This document shows, piece by piece, positions 22,694-29,782 of a stretch of 49,258 nt of DNA. Origin of the DNA: a virus. Location of the stretch: the IMG/VR virus record IMGVR_UViG_3300046328_000241, positions 1 to 49,258 of that record. One strand, given 5' to 3'. Both the position numbers and the translations under genes were made by a program. How positions within the stretch are numbered: position 1 is the first letter of the stretch; the number at the start of each line of letters is the position of its first letter. The notes beneath the pieces are model-generated. The model saw nothing but the letters and a program-made list of their open reading frames with translations. It made no database searches and was not told the DNA's origin.

Positions 22694-23752
22694 ATGACAA
22701 CAGTACGTGGAGCAGTAAAAAAGAAAGAGTTTTCCCTTGGTGATTATAAGAAAACAAAGGGAATTGATAAAACAATGAGAAATAAGCCAGATAGGTGGAT
22801 ACCAGCATCAAAGGCATTTAAAGAGATAACTGGCTTACCAGGAGCGATTTATATGTCTGGATCGCACTTTATATTCGGCTATGAAAATTCTGGGAAAACG
22901 ACTTTAATCCTAGAAGCGGCTATATCAGCCCAGAAAATGAATATACTCCCAGTATTCTTAATGACCGAACAAAAACATAAATGGGATCATGCAAAGACGA
23001 TGGGTTTTGAAGTTAATGAGATTGTTGATGCAGATGGTGTTGTAAGCTATGATGGATTTTTTTTATATTATGATAGACATAATTTTAGTACAGTTGAAGA
23101 ACTTGCTAAAGTTATTCATGGTTTAATTGATGACCAAGAAGCTGGTAAATTACCATATGATTTATTGTTTCTCATTGATAGTTTTGGAAAATTAAACTGC
23201 GATAAGGGGGTAAAAAATAAGAACCAATTCAACCCTCAATGGATCAGTTCTTCCATTGCACACGAATTTGGAGCTAGTGTAATTCCAAGAATTAATATGA
23301 GTATTAGTGAAAAATCTCAATATACAAACACACTTGTTCAAATTATTCAACCTTGGACTGAACTACCAGATGTATATGGTGCTTTACCAAAGTTAACGCC
23401 AAAGGGTGGTAAATCATTACCACAAGATTCATCAATTGGATATAAATTTGGATCTAATACAAATAGTGGCACTTCAAGTATGAAGTTGAAAAAGAAGGGT
23501 CGTGAAATTGTTTGGGGTACTAGAACCAAAGTTGAGGTTGTGAAAAATCACATCACAATGTTATCGACTAAAGGTAAATTAATCGCAACACCACATGGTT
23601 TTATTCTTGAAGATGAAGAAAAGGAGTATCTAGCAAAACATGCTGAATATTTTCTAGCACAATTAAATACAGATAGTTTTGATGATGTGGAATTTTTTGA
23701 AGAAGATAATTCAGATGATGAACCAACCACAATAGAAGATATACTTGATTAA
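22694..23752 (+). CDS. uvsX: UvsX/RecA-like recombinase
   Basis: The 352-residue RecA-superfamily ATPase has the Walker A motif GYENSGKTT (62-70), close to the GPESSGKT of RecA, and a Walker B strand DLLFLIDSFGKL (156-167). A TEQKHKWDHAKTMGF segment lies at the position of the catalytic Glu (residue 92 in MTEQ). A C-terminal acidic tail (FDDVEFFEEDNSDDE) is present. It should form filaments on ssDNA and drive strand exchange in recombination-dependent replication. It lies just after gp32 and its companion and is closed by a terminator. UvsX is the best symbol given the T4-type context. Confidence 0.85.
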   Translation: MTTVRGAVKKKEFSLGDYKKTKGIDKTMRNKPDRWIPASKAFKEITGLPGAIYMSGSHFIFGYENSGKTTLILEAAISAQKMNILPVFLMTEQKHKWDHAKTMGFEVNEIVDADGVVSYDGFFLYYDRHNFSTVEELAKVIHGLIDDQEAGKLPYDLLFLIDSFGKLNCDKGVKNKNQFNPQWISSSIAHEFGASVIPRINMSISEKSQYTNTLVQIIQPWTELPDVYGALPKLTPKGGKSLPQDSSIGYKFGSNTNSGTSSMKLKKKGREIVWGTRTKVEVVKNHITMLSTKGKLIATPHGFILEDEEKEYLAKHAEYFLAQLNTDSFDDVEFFEEDNSDDEPTTIEDILD

Positions 23753-23757
23753 AATTA

Positions 23758-23800
23758 ATATATTGGATTTGACCAAACCAATCAAATCCAATATATTTTT
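23758..23800 (+). terminator. Intrinsic terminator after uvsX
   Basis: Perfect 15-bp stem (23758-23772 with 23782-23796) with a 9-nt loop and a run of five T. It isolates uvsX from the homing endonuclease behind it. Confidence 0.8.
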
Positions 23801-23810
23801 CACAATTTAA

Positions 23811-25031
23811 ATGGAAGATAATATAATATACAAAATTTATGGATTATATGCTTTAGATGATGAATCTAAAATAATTAGATATGTTGGATATACAAAAAGA
23901 ACGATTAAAAAAAGATTATCATCACATATTCACCAATCCAAAGAACGTGATACACATAAAGATCGATGGATAAGAAAAAATAATCGTAATATTGATGTTA
24001 TATTAATTGAAGATAATATAAATACGTATGAATTGGTTTTAGAACGTGAAATATATTGGATTGATTATTATAAGAAAATTGGGAATGATTTAGTAAATAG
24101 TACTGCTGGTGGTGATGGCACTAAAGGTAGATCACCATCAATGGCTGAACGTGAGCGTTCTAGAAAGTTAAATTTAGGTAAAAAATTATCTGAAGAACAT
24201 AAAGCTAAAATAGGTAAGTCACATAAAGGTAAAATACTATCATTAGAACATAAGCAAAAATTAAAAGATAAAAAACAAAATGTTAGTGATGAAACCAAAC
24301 AGAAAATGTCGATTATGGCCGTTAGGAGATTTTTGAGAGAGAAAAATATATTTGTTGATGATTTATTAAATGATGAAATAGTTCACATAAAACAATTAAT
24401 AATTGAATATGATAATTTAATAAAACAATTGGTAAAAACCCCAAATGATGATATCGAGTTTTATAAAAATAAGAATTTTGAAAATAAATTAAATTATGAA
24501 TTAAAAAAATCCGAAGAGTATAAATTAGGAATTTTAACAAATAATGCAATAGCAATAAAAATAAAAGAAGATAAATTAAATATAATCAGAGAGAGAGAAT
24601 TAAAAAAGAATTTTTTAATTCAAGAAAAAATTAATAAACAGCAATTAATTAAAACCGAAAGAGAATTAAAGAAACAAAAAGAATATGAATCCAGACAAAA
24701 ATTAATTGATTCGGGTGATCTATATCAAATGGTTAATTCACTTGGTAAATTGATTTGGGTTAGAAAAACGTCTGAACAAACCAAACAAAAACTTAGAGAA
24801 GCTAATCTTGGTAAGAAATATAGTGAAGAAACAAAAAGAAAACATTCTGAAACCAATTTTAGGATTAGAAATGGTAAAAAGGGTGTAAAATTAACCGAAG
24901 GTGATATTAGAGAAATTAGAAGATTATGCGATAATGAGAAAACAACTAAAGAATTGACAGAAATATATAATATGGATTATTCAACAATCAGAAAAATAGT
25001 CCTAAGAAAATTATGGTCAGACATTAAATAA
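23811..25031 (+). CDS. GIY-YIG homing endonuclease with NUMOD3 repeats
   Basis: The N-terminal catalytic domain shows GLYAL (GIY position, 11-15) and RYVGYTKRTIKKRLSSH (YIG position 24-26 and the downstream Arg/His), with the catalytic Glu in VLEREIYWI. Next come NUMOD3 DNA-binding repeats (KLSEEHKAKIGKSHKGK and LSLEHKQKLKDKK), a long charged coil, a further repeat GKKYSEETKRKHSE and a C-terminal helix-turn-helix (NMDYSTIRKIVLRKLW). It is a free-standing mobile endonuclease of 406 residues, typical of T4-like genomes. It sits between uvsX and the paralogue array, which may share its history. The gene looks intact. Confidence 0.85.
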   Translation: MEDNIIYKIYGLYALDDESKIIRYVGYTKRTIKKRLSSHIHQSKERDTHKDRWIRKNNRNIDVILIEDNINTYELVLEREIYWIDYYKKIGNDLVNSTAGGDGTKGRSPSMAERERSRKLNLGKKLSEEHKAKIGKSHKGKILSLEHKQKLKDKKQNVSDETKQKMSIMAVRRFLREKNIFVDDLLNDEIVHIKQLIIEYDNLIKQLVKTPNDDIEFYKNKNFENKLNYELKKSEEYKLGILTNNAIAIKIKEDKLNIIRERELKKNFLIQEKINKQQLIKTERELKKQKEYESRQKLIDSGDLYQMVNSLGKLIWVRKTSEQTKQKLREANLGKKYSEETKRKHSETNFRIRNGKKGVKLTEGDIREIRRLCDNEKTTKELTEIYNMDYSTIRKIVLRKLWSDIK

Positions 25032-25032
25032 C

Positions 25033-25263
25033 ATGCAATCAAATATAATTTGGCTCAACACAATACATTATGAATGGTATTCACAGCTTGTTCCAACAAA
25101 CATTGAATCATGTGATTATGTGAAAGATATTTTAACTGTAATTATAAATGATAACTTTGAATATAAAGAACTCCAACAATTATCTTATTTTGAAAAGATT
25201 AATTATTCTAGGGGGTGTAGATTTATAAATAAATCATTAAATTTCTATATAAATGCAATATAA
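25033..25263 (+). CDS. Array member 1, CxYI family (76 aa)
   Basis: Starts 1 nt after the homing endonuclease stop. The family helix appears late, as SCDYVKDILTVIINDNFEYK, after a 26-residue N-terminal extension. The variable part has a second Cys (SRGCRF). It overlaps member 2 by 11 nt. It is one of the more divergent members. Function unknown. Confidence 0.55.
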   Translation: MQSNIIWLNTIHYEWYSQLVPTNIESCDYVKDILTVIINDNFEYKELQQLSYFEKINYSRGCRFINKSLNFYINAI

Positions 25264-25474
25264 CATAGCTTGTAAATATATATTGGATATACATCAATTA
25301 ATAATTAATAATCTAACAGTTGAAGAAATTGATTTGTTTGAAGATGATTATCAACCCGATGGTAAATATAAATATTATCCATTTTTTACAATTTCTAAAA
25401 TATTGTATAGTGAACATACCTATTATGCTGGAATGCAGACAACATATATATTTAAATTATATGATATAGAATGA
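25253..25474 (+). CDS. Array member 2, CxYI family (73 aa)
   Basis: MQYNIACKYILDIHQLIINN is a canonical N-terminus followed by LTVEEI. The variable part (EDDYQPDGKYKYYPFF) ends in a hydrophobic strand TYIFKLYDIE. It shares its first five residues with member 14, the other end of the array. The stop overlaps member 3's ATG (GAATGA). Confidence 0.65.
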   Translation: MQYNIACKYILDIHQLIINNLTVEEIDLFEDDYQPDGKYKYYPFFTISKILYSEHTYYAGMQTTYIFKLYDIE

Positions 25475-25671
25475 AGAAGCCTTGTAAATATATATTAGAA
25501 ATTCATCAATTAATTGTTGATAATCTAATAGATATTGAAATATTTGGATTGGATGAAACACTGGATAAATATTATTTATCCTCAAGTGAATTACCATCAA
25601 TCCATATAAGCAATATTGAATATATATGGAAATTTAATAATGGCATCTATTTAGGTGTTAAACAAAAATAA
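25471..25671 (+). CDS. Array member 3, CxYI family (66 aa)
   Basis: The N-terminus CKYILEIHQLIVDNL is the family consensus. The 44 nt from 25481 are almost identical to those of members 10 and 14. After the helix the sequence is unrelated to other members (FGLDETLDKYYLSSSELPSI), with a closing strand YIWKFNNGIYLGV. Confidence 0.65.
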   Translation: MKKPCKYILEIHQLIVDNLIDIEIFGLDETLDKYYLSSSELPSIHISNIEYIWKFNNGIYLGVKQK

Positions 25672-25675
25672 GAAC

Positions 25676-25873
25676 ATGAAGCCTTGTAAATACATAATAG
25701 ACATACATTCAAATATCGTTACTAATCATTTCATTGATGAAGAATTTATTGGCATTAAAAATAAATATCATTGGGTAGAAGATCAAATTATTTGCGATTA
25801 TATTTTTGATTGTGGAATAATATATAGATATAATTGGACAACGAATGAATTAACATTAACAACATATGAATAA
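25676..25873 (+). CDS. Array member 4, CxYI family (65 aa)
   Basis: The ATG at 25676 is chosen so the protein begins MKPCKYIIDIHSNIVTNHF like its relatives; an upstream GTG at 25655 would overlap member 3. The C-terminal half has the strand pair QIICDYIFDCGIIYRYNW. The next ATG lies inside its last codons (8-nt overlap). Confidence 0.6.
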   Translation: MKPCKYIIDIHSNIVTNHFIDEEFIGIKNKYHWVEDQIICDYIFDCGIIYRYNWTTNELTLTTYE

Positions 25874-26087
25874 AGTTTGTAATCACATATTAATAATACA
25901 CTCTACAATTGTAAAAACATTTTTGCAAGATGATTTTAAGGAATTAAAATGCAACAGTGAAACATATTACGATATGAACATAAAATCAATTGTCGTTAAT
26001 TATTGGTTTAAATCATTGGATATAAGATATAAATATTATTACAACAGCGAATTAGTTTCACTAAGATCACCAGATATTATAAAATGA
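25866..26087 (+). CDS. Array member 5, CxYI family (73 aa)
   Basis: MNKVCNHILIIHSTIVKTFL retains Cys-x-[HY]-I-L-x-I-H; the Asn-Leu after the helix is lost. The closing strands SIVVNYWFKSLDIRYKYYYN follow the family's aromatic pattern. It overlaps member 6 by 4 nt. Confidence 0.6.
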   Translation: MNKVCNHILIIHSTIVKTFLQDDFKELKCNSETYYDMNIKSIVVNYWFKSLDIRYKYYYNSELVSLRSPDIIK

Positions 26088-26293
26088 TAAACAACATAGA
26101 GAAAACAATATATATGAAACATTCTCATAATTCAAATCTAAGATTGCACATGGAATCTGAATGTTGTTTTTATGTAAATGAAATTTTGCCAAATATATTA
26201 AAAAATATTACATTTATGGAATTGTCTGATTTTACATATTATAAAAATCATGCATATAAAAGATATATGAATAAATTAATTTATATTTATTAG
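26084..26293 (+). CDS. Array member 6, divergent CxYI family (69 aa)
   Basis: A 27-residue extension precedes CCFYVNEILPNILKNITFME, which keeps the Cys-x-Tyr-[IV]-x-x-I-x-x-x-I-x-x-N-[IL]-T spacing. The C-terminal part is short (YKRYMNKLIYIY). It ends with TAG 2 nt before member 7. Confidence 0.55.
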   Translation: MINNIEKTIYMKHSHNSNLRLHMESECCFYVNEILPNILKNITFMELSDFTYYKNHAYKRYMNKLIYIY

Positions 26294-26295
26294 TT

Positions 26296-26493
26296 ATGAA
26301 ACTTAAACCATCTTGTGATTATATATTAGAAATTCATGGTATTATTGTTAAAAATATAACAACAGAGGAATTATTTGATTTTGTTGACATAATATCACCA
26401 ATCCTATATAGTCCAAATGATTTTGGATTAATTAAAAAATATTATTTTATGAAAATTGGATTAGTTTATGATAGAGAATTTGATTATGGTTAA
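26296..26493 (+). CDS. Array member 7, CxYI family (65 aa)
   Basis: SCDYILEIHGIIVKNITTEE is a good match. The variable middle contains IISPILYSPNDFG, partly echoed in member 8 (AHSPIINNPY), and the closing strand is YYFMKIGLVYDREFDYG. Members 7 and 8 look like a recent duplicate pair. Confidence 0.6.
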   Translation: MKLKPSCDYILEIHGIIVKNITTEELFDFVDIISPILYSPNDFGLIKKYYFMKIGLVYDREFDYG

Positions 26494-26674
26494 ACCATGT
26501 AATCATATATTAGAAATACATCAGTTAATTATTAATACATTATTAGATGATGAAATAAATGAATTAGCGGATGCACATTCACCAATCATAAATAATCCAT
26601 ATTTAAAAATGAATTATTGTTATTTCTTTTTCACAAAGTTTTATATCAAATACAGTAGAGAATTTATATTTTAA
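26486..26674 (+). CDS. Array member 8, CxYI family (62 aa)
   Basis: The ATG at 26486 (MVKPCNHILEIHQLIINTLL) is chosen over an in-frame ATG at 26468, since it aligns with family N-termini and overlaps member 7 by only 8 nt. The C-terminal strand YCYFFFTKFYIKYSREFIF resembles that of member 7. Confidence 0.6.
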   Translation: MVKPCNHILEIHQLIINTLLDDEINELADAHSPIINNPYLKMNYCYFFFTKFYIKYSREFIF

Positions 26675-26676
26675 CA

Positions 26677-26862
26677 ATGCAATATCAGGATAGACCATCG
26701 CAATATATTAAAGAAATTCATGATATGATTTATGGAAATCTAACCAAAGATGAATTATATGATTGGATAAAATTATTAGAAACTGATCCAAGTTATTATG
26801 TACTGCCAATGTTTCAAAATGCAATTGATATTTATATTTTAAAATGTGATCATTTAGTATAA
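26677..26862 (+). CDS. Array member 9, CxYI family (61 aa)
   Basis: MQYQDRPSQYIKEIHDMIYG aligns with the family, but the conserved Cys is replaced by Ser, and NLTKDELYDW follows. The C-terminal part is short (NAIDIYILKCDHLV). It is the smallest member. Confidence 0.55.
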   Translation: MQYQDRPSQYIKEIHDMIYGNLTKDELYDWIKLLETDPSYYVLPMFQNAIDIYILKCDHLV

Positions 26863-26865
26863 CCA

Positions 26866-27066
26866 ATGAAACCAGCTTGTAAATATATATTAGAAATTCA
26901 TCAATTGATTGTTGATAATTTATTGATTATTGATGAAGTATTACCACTATTTGATGGTAATTATATTGGCGACTATAAATATTTAACATCAATTAGTTCA
27001 ATCAAATATATAATATTAATTATTCCTTCAAGGAAATATATAATATACCAAACGAATGAATATTAA
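26866..27066 (+). CDS. Array member 10, CxYI family (66 aa)
   Basis: ACKYILEIHQLIVDNLL is consensus and the 44 nt from 26876 nearly match members 3 and 14. The variable half (IIDEVLPLFDGNYIGDYKYL) and the strand IKYIILIIPSRKYIIYQT are its own. It overlaps member 11 by 11 nt. Confidence 0.65.
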   Translation: MKPACKYILEIHQLIVDNLLIIDEVLPLFDGNYIGDYKYLTSISSIKYIILIIPSRKYIIYQTNEY

Positions 27067-27262
27067 ATCAGCTTGTAATTATATATTAGAAATACATCAA
27101 CAAATTATTGATAATATAACTATTGATGAGGTTAAGGAGATATGTACGATATTGAATGATGATATTCAGGTTACTAATTTTATATTAAAAGCCTATTACA
27201 TCGAGATTTATCCAATCCAATATAGATTTAGTTGGAGAACGTTTAACTATAAACAACAATAA
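27056..27262 (+). CDS. Array member 11, CxYI family (68 aa)
   Basis: ACNYILEIHQQIIDNITIDE is consensus. The C-terminal strands FILKAYYIEIYPIQYRFSW share YPIQY(R/K) with member 13, a sign that C-terminal pieces can also be shared or exchanged. Confidence 0.6.
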   Translation: MNIKSACNYILEIHQQIIDNITIDEVKEICTILNDDIQVTNFILKAYYIEIYPIQYRFSWRTFNYKQQ

Positions 27263-27266
27263 AATA

Positions 27267-27488
27267 ATGAGTAAATCTAGATTAATATACAAGTATTATT
27301 ATTATGAGCATGAAACATGTTGTAATTATATAATTAAAATTGTTGATACTATTTTTGATAATATGAATTATGCTGAAGTTAATGAACTTGTTCAAGAACG
27401 TAGATTATTAATGGATTGGGACATAACAAAAGAGAATGTATTTTTGATTTGTTATTTGCGTTATATAGAAACAACATATCCGTTTTAA
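27267..27488 (+). CDS. Array member 12, divergent CxYI family (73 aa)
   Basis: A 17-residue extension precedes CCNYIIKIVDTIFDNMNYAE. The His of the consensus is Val here. The C-terminal strand NVFLICYLRYIETTYPF closes the protein. One nt separates it from member 13. Confidence 0.55.
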   Translation: MSKSRLIYKYYYYEHETCCNYIIKIVDTIFDNMNYAEVNELVQERRLLMDWDITKENVFLICYLRYIETTYPF

Positions 27489-27489
27489 T

Positions 27490-27705
27490 ATGAAAGTTGC
27501 TTGTGACTACATATTGGAAATACATCAATTAATTGTCGATAATTTAACATCTGGCGAGATAGTATTATTTATGTCAAGATTGGAAAAGATAAATGCTATT
27601 CAAAATCGGATATTATTATATCCAATCCAATATAAATATTTTTCACTAATTTCAGTGACAAATCAAAAAATTAAGATTGAATATGTTAAGACATTAATAT
27701 ATTAA
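27490..27705 (+). CDS. Array member 13, CxYI family (71 aa)
   Basis: ACDYILEIHQLIVDNLTSGE is consensus, followed by a variable helix (VLFMSRLEKINAIQ) and strands RILLYPIQYKYFSLIS and KIKIEYVKTLIY. Five nt separate it from member 14. Confidence 0.6.
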   Translation: MKVACDYILEIHQLIVDNLTSGEIVLFMSRLEKINAIQNRILLYPIQYKYFSLISVTNQKIKIEYVKTLIY

Positions 27706-27710
27706 ACAAA

Positions 27711-28028
27711 ATGCAATATAACATACCTTGTAAACATATATTAGAAATTCATCAATTAATTGTTGATAATTTAACTGGTGATGAAATTTATAAAATAGCT
27801 GATGATGGTATTGAAATTCGTTTAGGGCAAAAACATTCATCAATATCATTAACAATAAATAATATATATTATATTCCAGATAGTGTGTTTTGTAATTATG
27901 CAAAACAATTTAATATTAAAACCATAACAAATGAAGAAGAACAAAACAAAAACATTGCTGGTGGATGCCACATATTTATTAAAAAGGTCATTAACTGGTT
28001 CAAAAAACACATACGTTGGTGGAGATAA
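27711..28028 (+). CDS. Array member 14, CxYI family, extended (105 aa)
   Basis: MQYNIPCKHILEIHQLIVDN and LTGDEI are consensus. At 105 residues it is the longest member, because its last 32 or so codons run on in a different frame through the first 98 nt of the exonuclease gene, giving a basic, Trp-rich tail (KKVINWFKKHIRWWR). The family-like portion ends near residue 73, so the tail is probably a read-on after loss of the original stop. Confidence 0.6.
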   Translation: MQYNIPCKHILEIHQLIVDNLTGDEIYKIADDGIEIRLGQKHSSISLTINNIYYIPDSVFCNYAKQFNIKTITNEEEQNKNIAGGCHIFIKKVINWFKKHIRWWR

Positions 28029-28992
28029 TAATGTTGGTATTTATACATTCATAACTACATTAAGAAAATTAATTAATGAAACCAAAGTAAATAGGGTTGT
28101 ATTATGTTGGGATGGTGAGAATTCTGGGAAGCGCAGATATTTGATTTCTAGCGACTACAAAGCCAATCGAAAGGGAAAGAGTTGGTATAATAAAATTCAG
28201 TTAACTGAGGCTGAAATTAAGTACCTAGAAAGGGATAAACAATCAGAGCTATATCAAAAAGTTAGAATACAAAACTATTGTGAGGAATTATTCATTAGAC
28301 AAGTTGAGATTGACGAAGTTGAAGCTGATGATATGATTGCACAATACGTAATAAATTTTTCAGAGATAGAAGATATTATTGTATACACAAATGATAAAGA
28401 TTATATTCAATTATTAGATTATAACATATCTGTATATCTTAATTTTATTGGTTTAATAATTGATAAAAATGATTTCTTCATGCATTTTCCATATCATTAT
28501 AAAAATTCATTAACCATTAAAATAATGTGTGGTGATAGTGGTGATAATGTAAAGGGAATTAAAGGATTTGCTGAACCAACATTCATGTCTTTATTTCCAG
28601 ATGCAAAAGATAAGCATTTAATGGTAAAGGATGTTATTAGATTGGCCAAACAAATCCAAAAAGATAGAATTGATAATAAGCAAAAACCATTAAAGGTTAT
28701 TGAGAATATAATAAACGGAAAAGATATTTATATTTTAAATAAACAATTGGTGGATCTATCATCACCATTATTAAATGAAGATGAGAAGAATATTATATTA
28801 GATTTAGCATTGCCATTAGATTCTGAAAATAGAGGTTCAAAAAATTTAATTAGATTAATGAATGAAGATAAATTTTTATCAAATTACAATGGAAATAGAT
28901 CTGATTTCGCTTCATATGTTGAGCCATTTTATATTATAATCTCAAGTGAGAAAAAATTATTTGAAGAATATTCAAAAAATATAAAATATTAA
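27931..28992 (+). CDS. 5'-3' exonuclease (T4 RNase H/FEN-like)
   Basis: The 353-residue protein has the PIN/FEN nuclease acid residues in order: LLVDATYLL with Asp12, LCWDGENSGKRRYL, the cluster EIDEVEADDMIAQY, YTNDKDYIQLL, and the helix-3-turn region MCGDSGDNVKGIKGF. The size fits T4 RNase H (about 305 residues) with a C-terminal extension. It should remove RNA primers and flaps behind the fork. Its ATG lies inside array member 14, out of frame, so the two are translationally linked. The next gene follows 64 nt later. Family is secure; I leave the symbol empty because T4 rnh orthology is not proven. Confidence 0.8.
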   Translation: MKKNKTKTLLVDATYLLKRSLTGSKNTYVGGDNNVGIYTFITTLRKLINETKVNRVVLCWDGENSGKRRYLISSDYKANRKGKSWYNKIQLTEAEIKYLERDKQSELYQKVRIQNYCEELFIRQVEIDEVEADDMIAQYVINFSEIEDIIVYTNDKDYIQLLDYNISVYLNFIGLIIDKNDFFMHFPYHYKNSLTIKIMCGDSGDNVKGIKGFAEPTFMSLFPDAKDKHLMVKDVIRLAKQIQKDRIDNKQKPLKVIENIINGKDIYILNKQLVDLSSPLLNEDEKNIILDLALPLDSENRGSKNLIRLMNEDKFLSNYNGNRSDFASYVEPFYIIISSEKKLFEEYSKNIKY

Positions 28993-29056
28993 ATTGCGAG
29001 TTATATTAAAGTAGATTAGATTTGTATTATTAATTAAACCTATAAACAAAACAACA

Positions 29057-29710
29057 ATGTTACCATTAACAAAAAGAGTAGAAAATAATTTTAAATTAGG
29101 AATTTATCTAGTAAACGAATCTGATTCTAACATTTCATCGGAAACAATTACGGAAAGAATTTTTTGTGCTGACCAGTATTCACCAGCAGTTAGATCCAAT
29201 GTGGATATTAAGAGTTATTATACCACAATTCTAAAGGGTATTAATAAAGTATTTGGTAGAGATTCATATAATCATAATATTAATGGTTATAATGTATTAT
29301 CTAGGTATGAGAAAGCTGAAGCATTATATGGTAACGAATATAATTATGGAAATTCTAAATTATATAGACCAAGTATTAAAAATATTTTTATTGATGATAA
29401 AATGAATGTGGGTTCTAAAATAGAAATATCTGGAACACCTATTAAGATTGGTCTTTATCTAAATGATGCACCAATCATTGAAAGAATTATTTACACAAGA
29501 AAATATAACCCATCTGTTAGATTCTCAAAAGAATTATACGATTTCGTATTGGATACCGTATCCGATATTTCGGAAGACCTTAGAGCAAAGGATATTATAT
29601 ATCAGTTCAATGAACAATATAACCAATCCAATAAAGGTACATTAATCCCCACACAGATTGGTGAATTTAGCAGAGAGAAAAGATTAGAATTATTGAACAA
29701 AGTTTATTAA
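29057..29710 (+). CDS. Unknown protein with an internal duplication
   Basis: A 217-residue protein preceded by an AACAAAACAACA leader without Shine-Dalgarno. Two related halves are visible: FKLGIYL...TERIFCADQYSPAVR...IKSYYTTILKGI near the N-terminus and IKIGLYL...IERIIYTRKYNPSVR...LYDFVLDTV near the C-terminus. Each half has the shared core [FI]-K-[LI]-G-[IL]-Y-L...ERI-x-x-x-x-Y-[SN]-P-[AS]-V-R. No catalytic motif stands out. It lies between an exonuclease and the replicative helicase, so a replisome accessory role is possible but unproven. Confidence 0.6.
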   Translation: MLPLTKRVENNFKLGIYLVNESDSNISSETITERIFCADQYSPAVRSNVDIKSYYTTILKGINKVFGRDSYNHNINGYNVLSRYEKAEALYGNEYNYGNSKLYRPSIKNIFIDDKMNVGSKIEISGTPIKIGLYLNDAPIIERIIYTRKYNPSVRFSKELYDFVLDTVSDISEDLRAKDIIYQFNEQYNQSNKGTLIPTQIGEFSREKRLELLNKVY

Positions 29711-29751
29711 AATTTATTTTTAATAAATCAATAATTTTTTAAAACATCTTC

Positions 29752-29760
29752 CTATTTATA
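29752..29760 (+). promoter_or_regulatory. CTATTTATA promoter-like element
   Basis: Ends 22 nt before the GTG start of the helicase gene, within a 72-nt AT-rich gap. It is the only such element inside the 22-36 kb replication block. Confidence 0.5.
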
Positions 29761-29782
29761 TTCACCCTCTAACAAAAAAAAC

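Noticed and set aside
25033-28028. Regular short repeats that could be read as a CRISPR array
   Set aside because: The repeated segments lie at the 5' ends of open reading frames, spaced about 200 nt apart and conserved mainly as codons; there are no uniform repeats or spacers of 25-40 nt.
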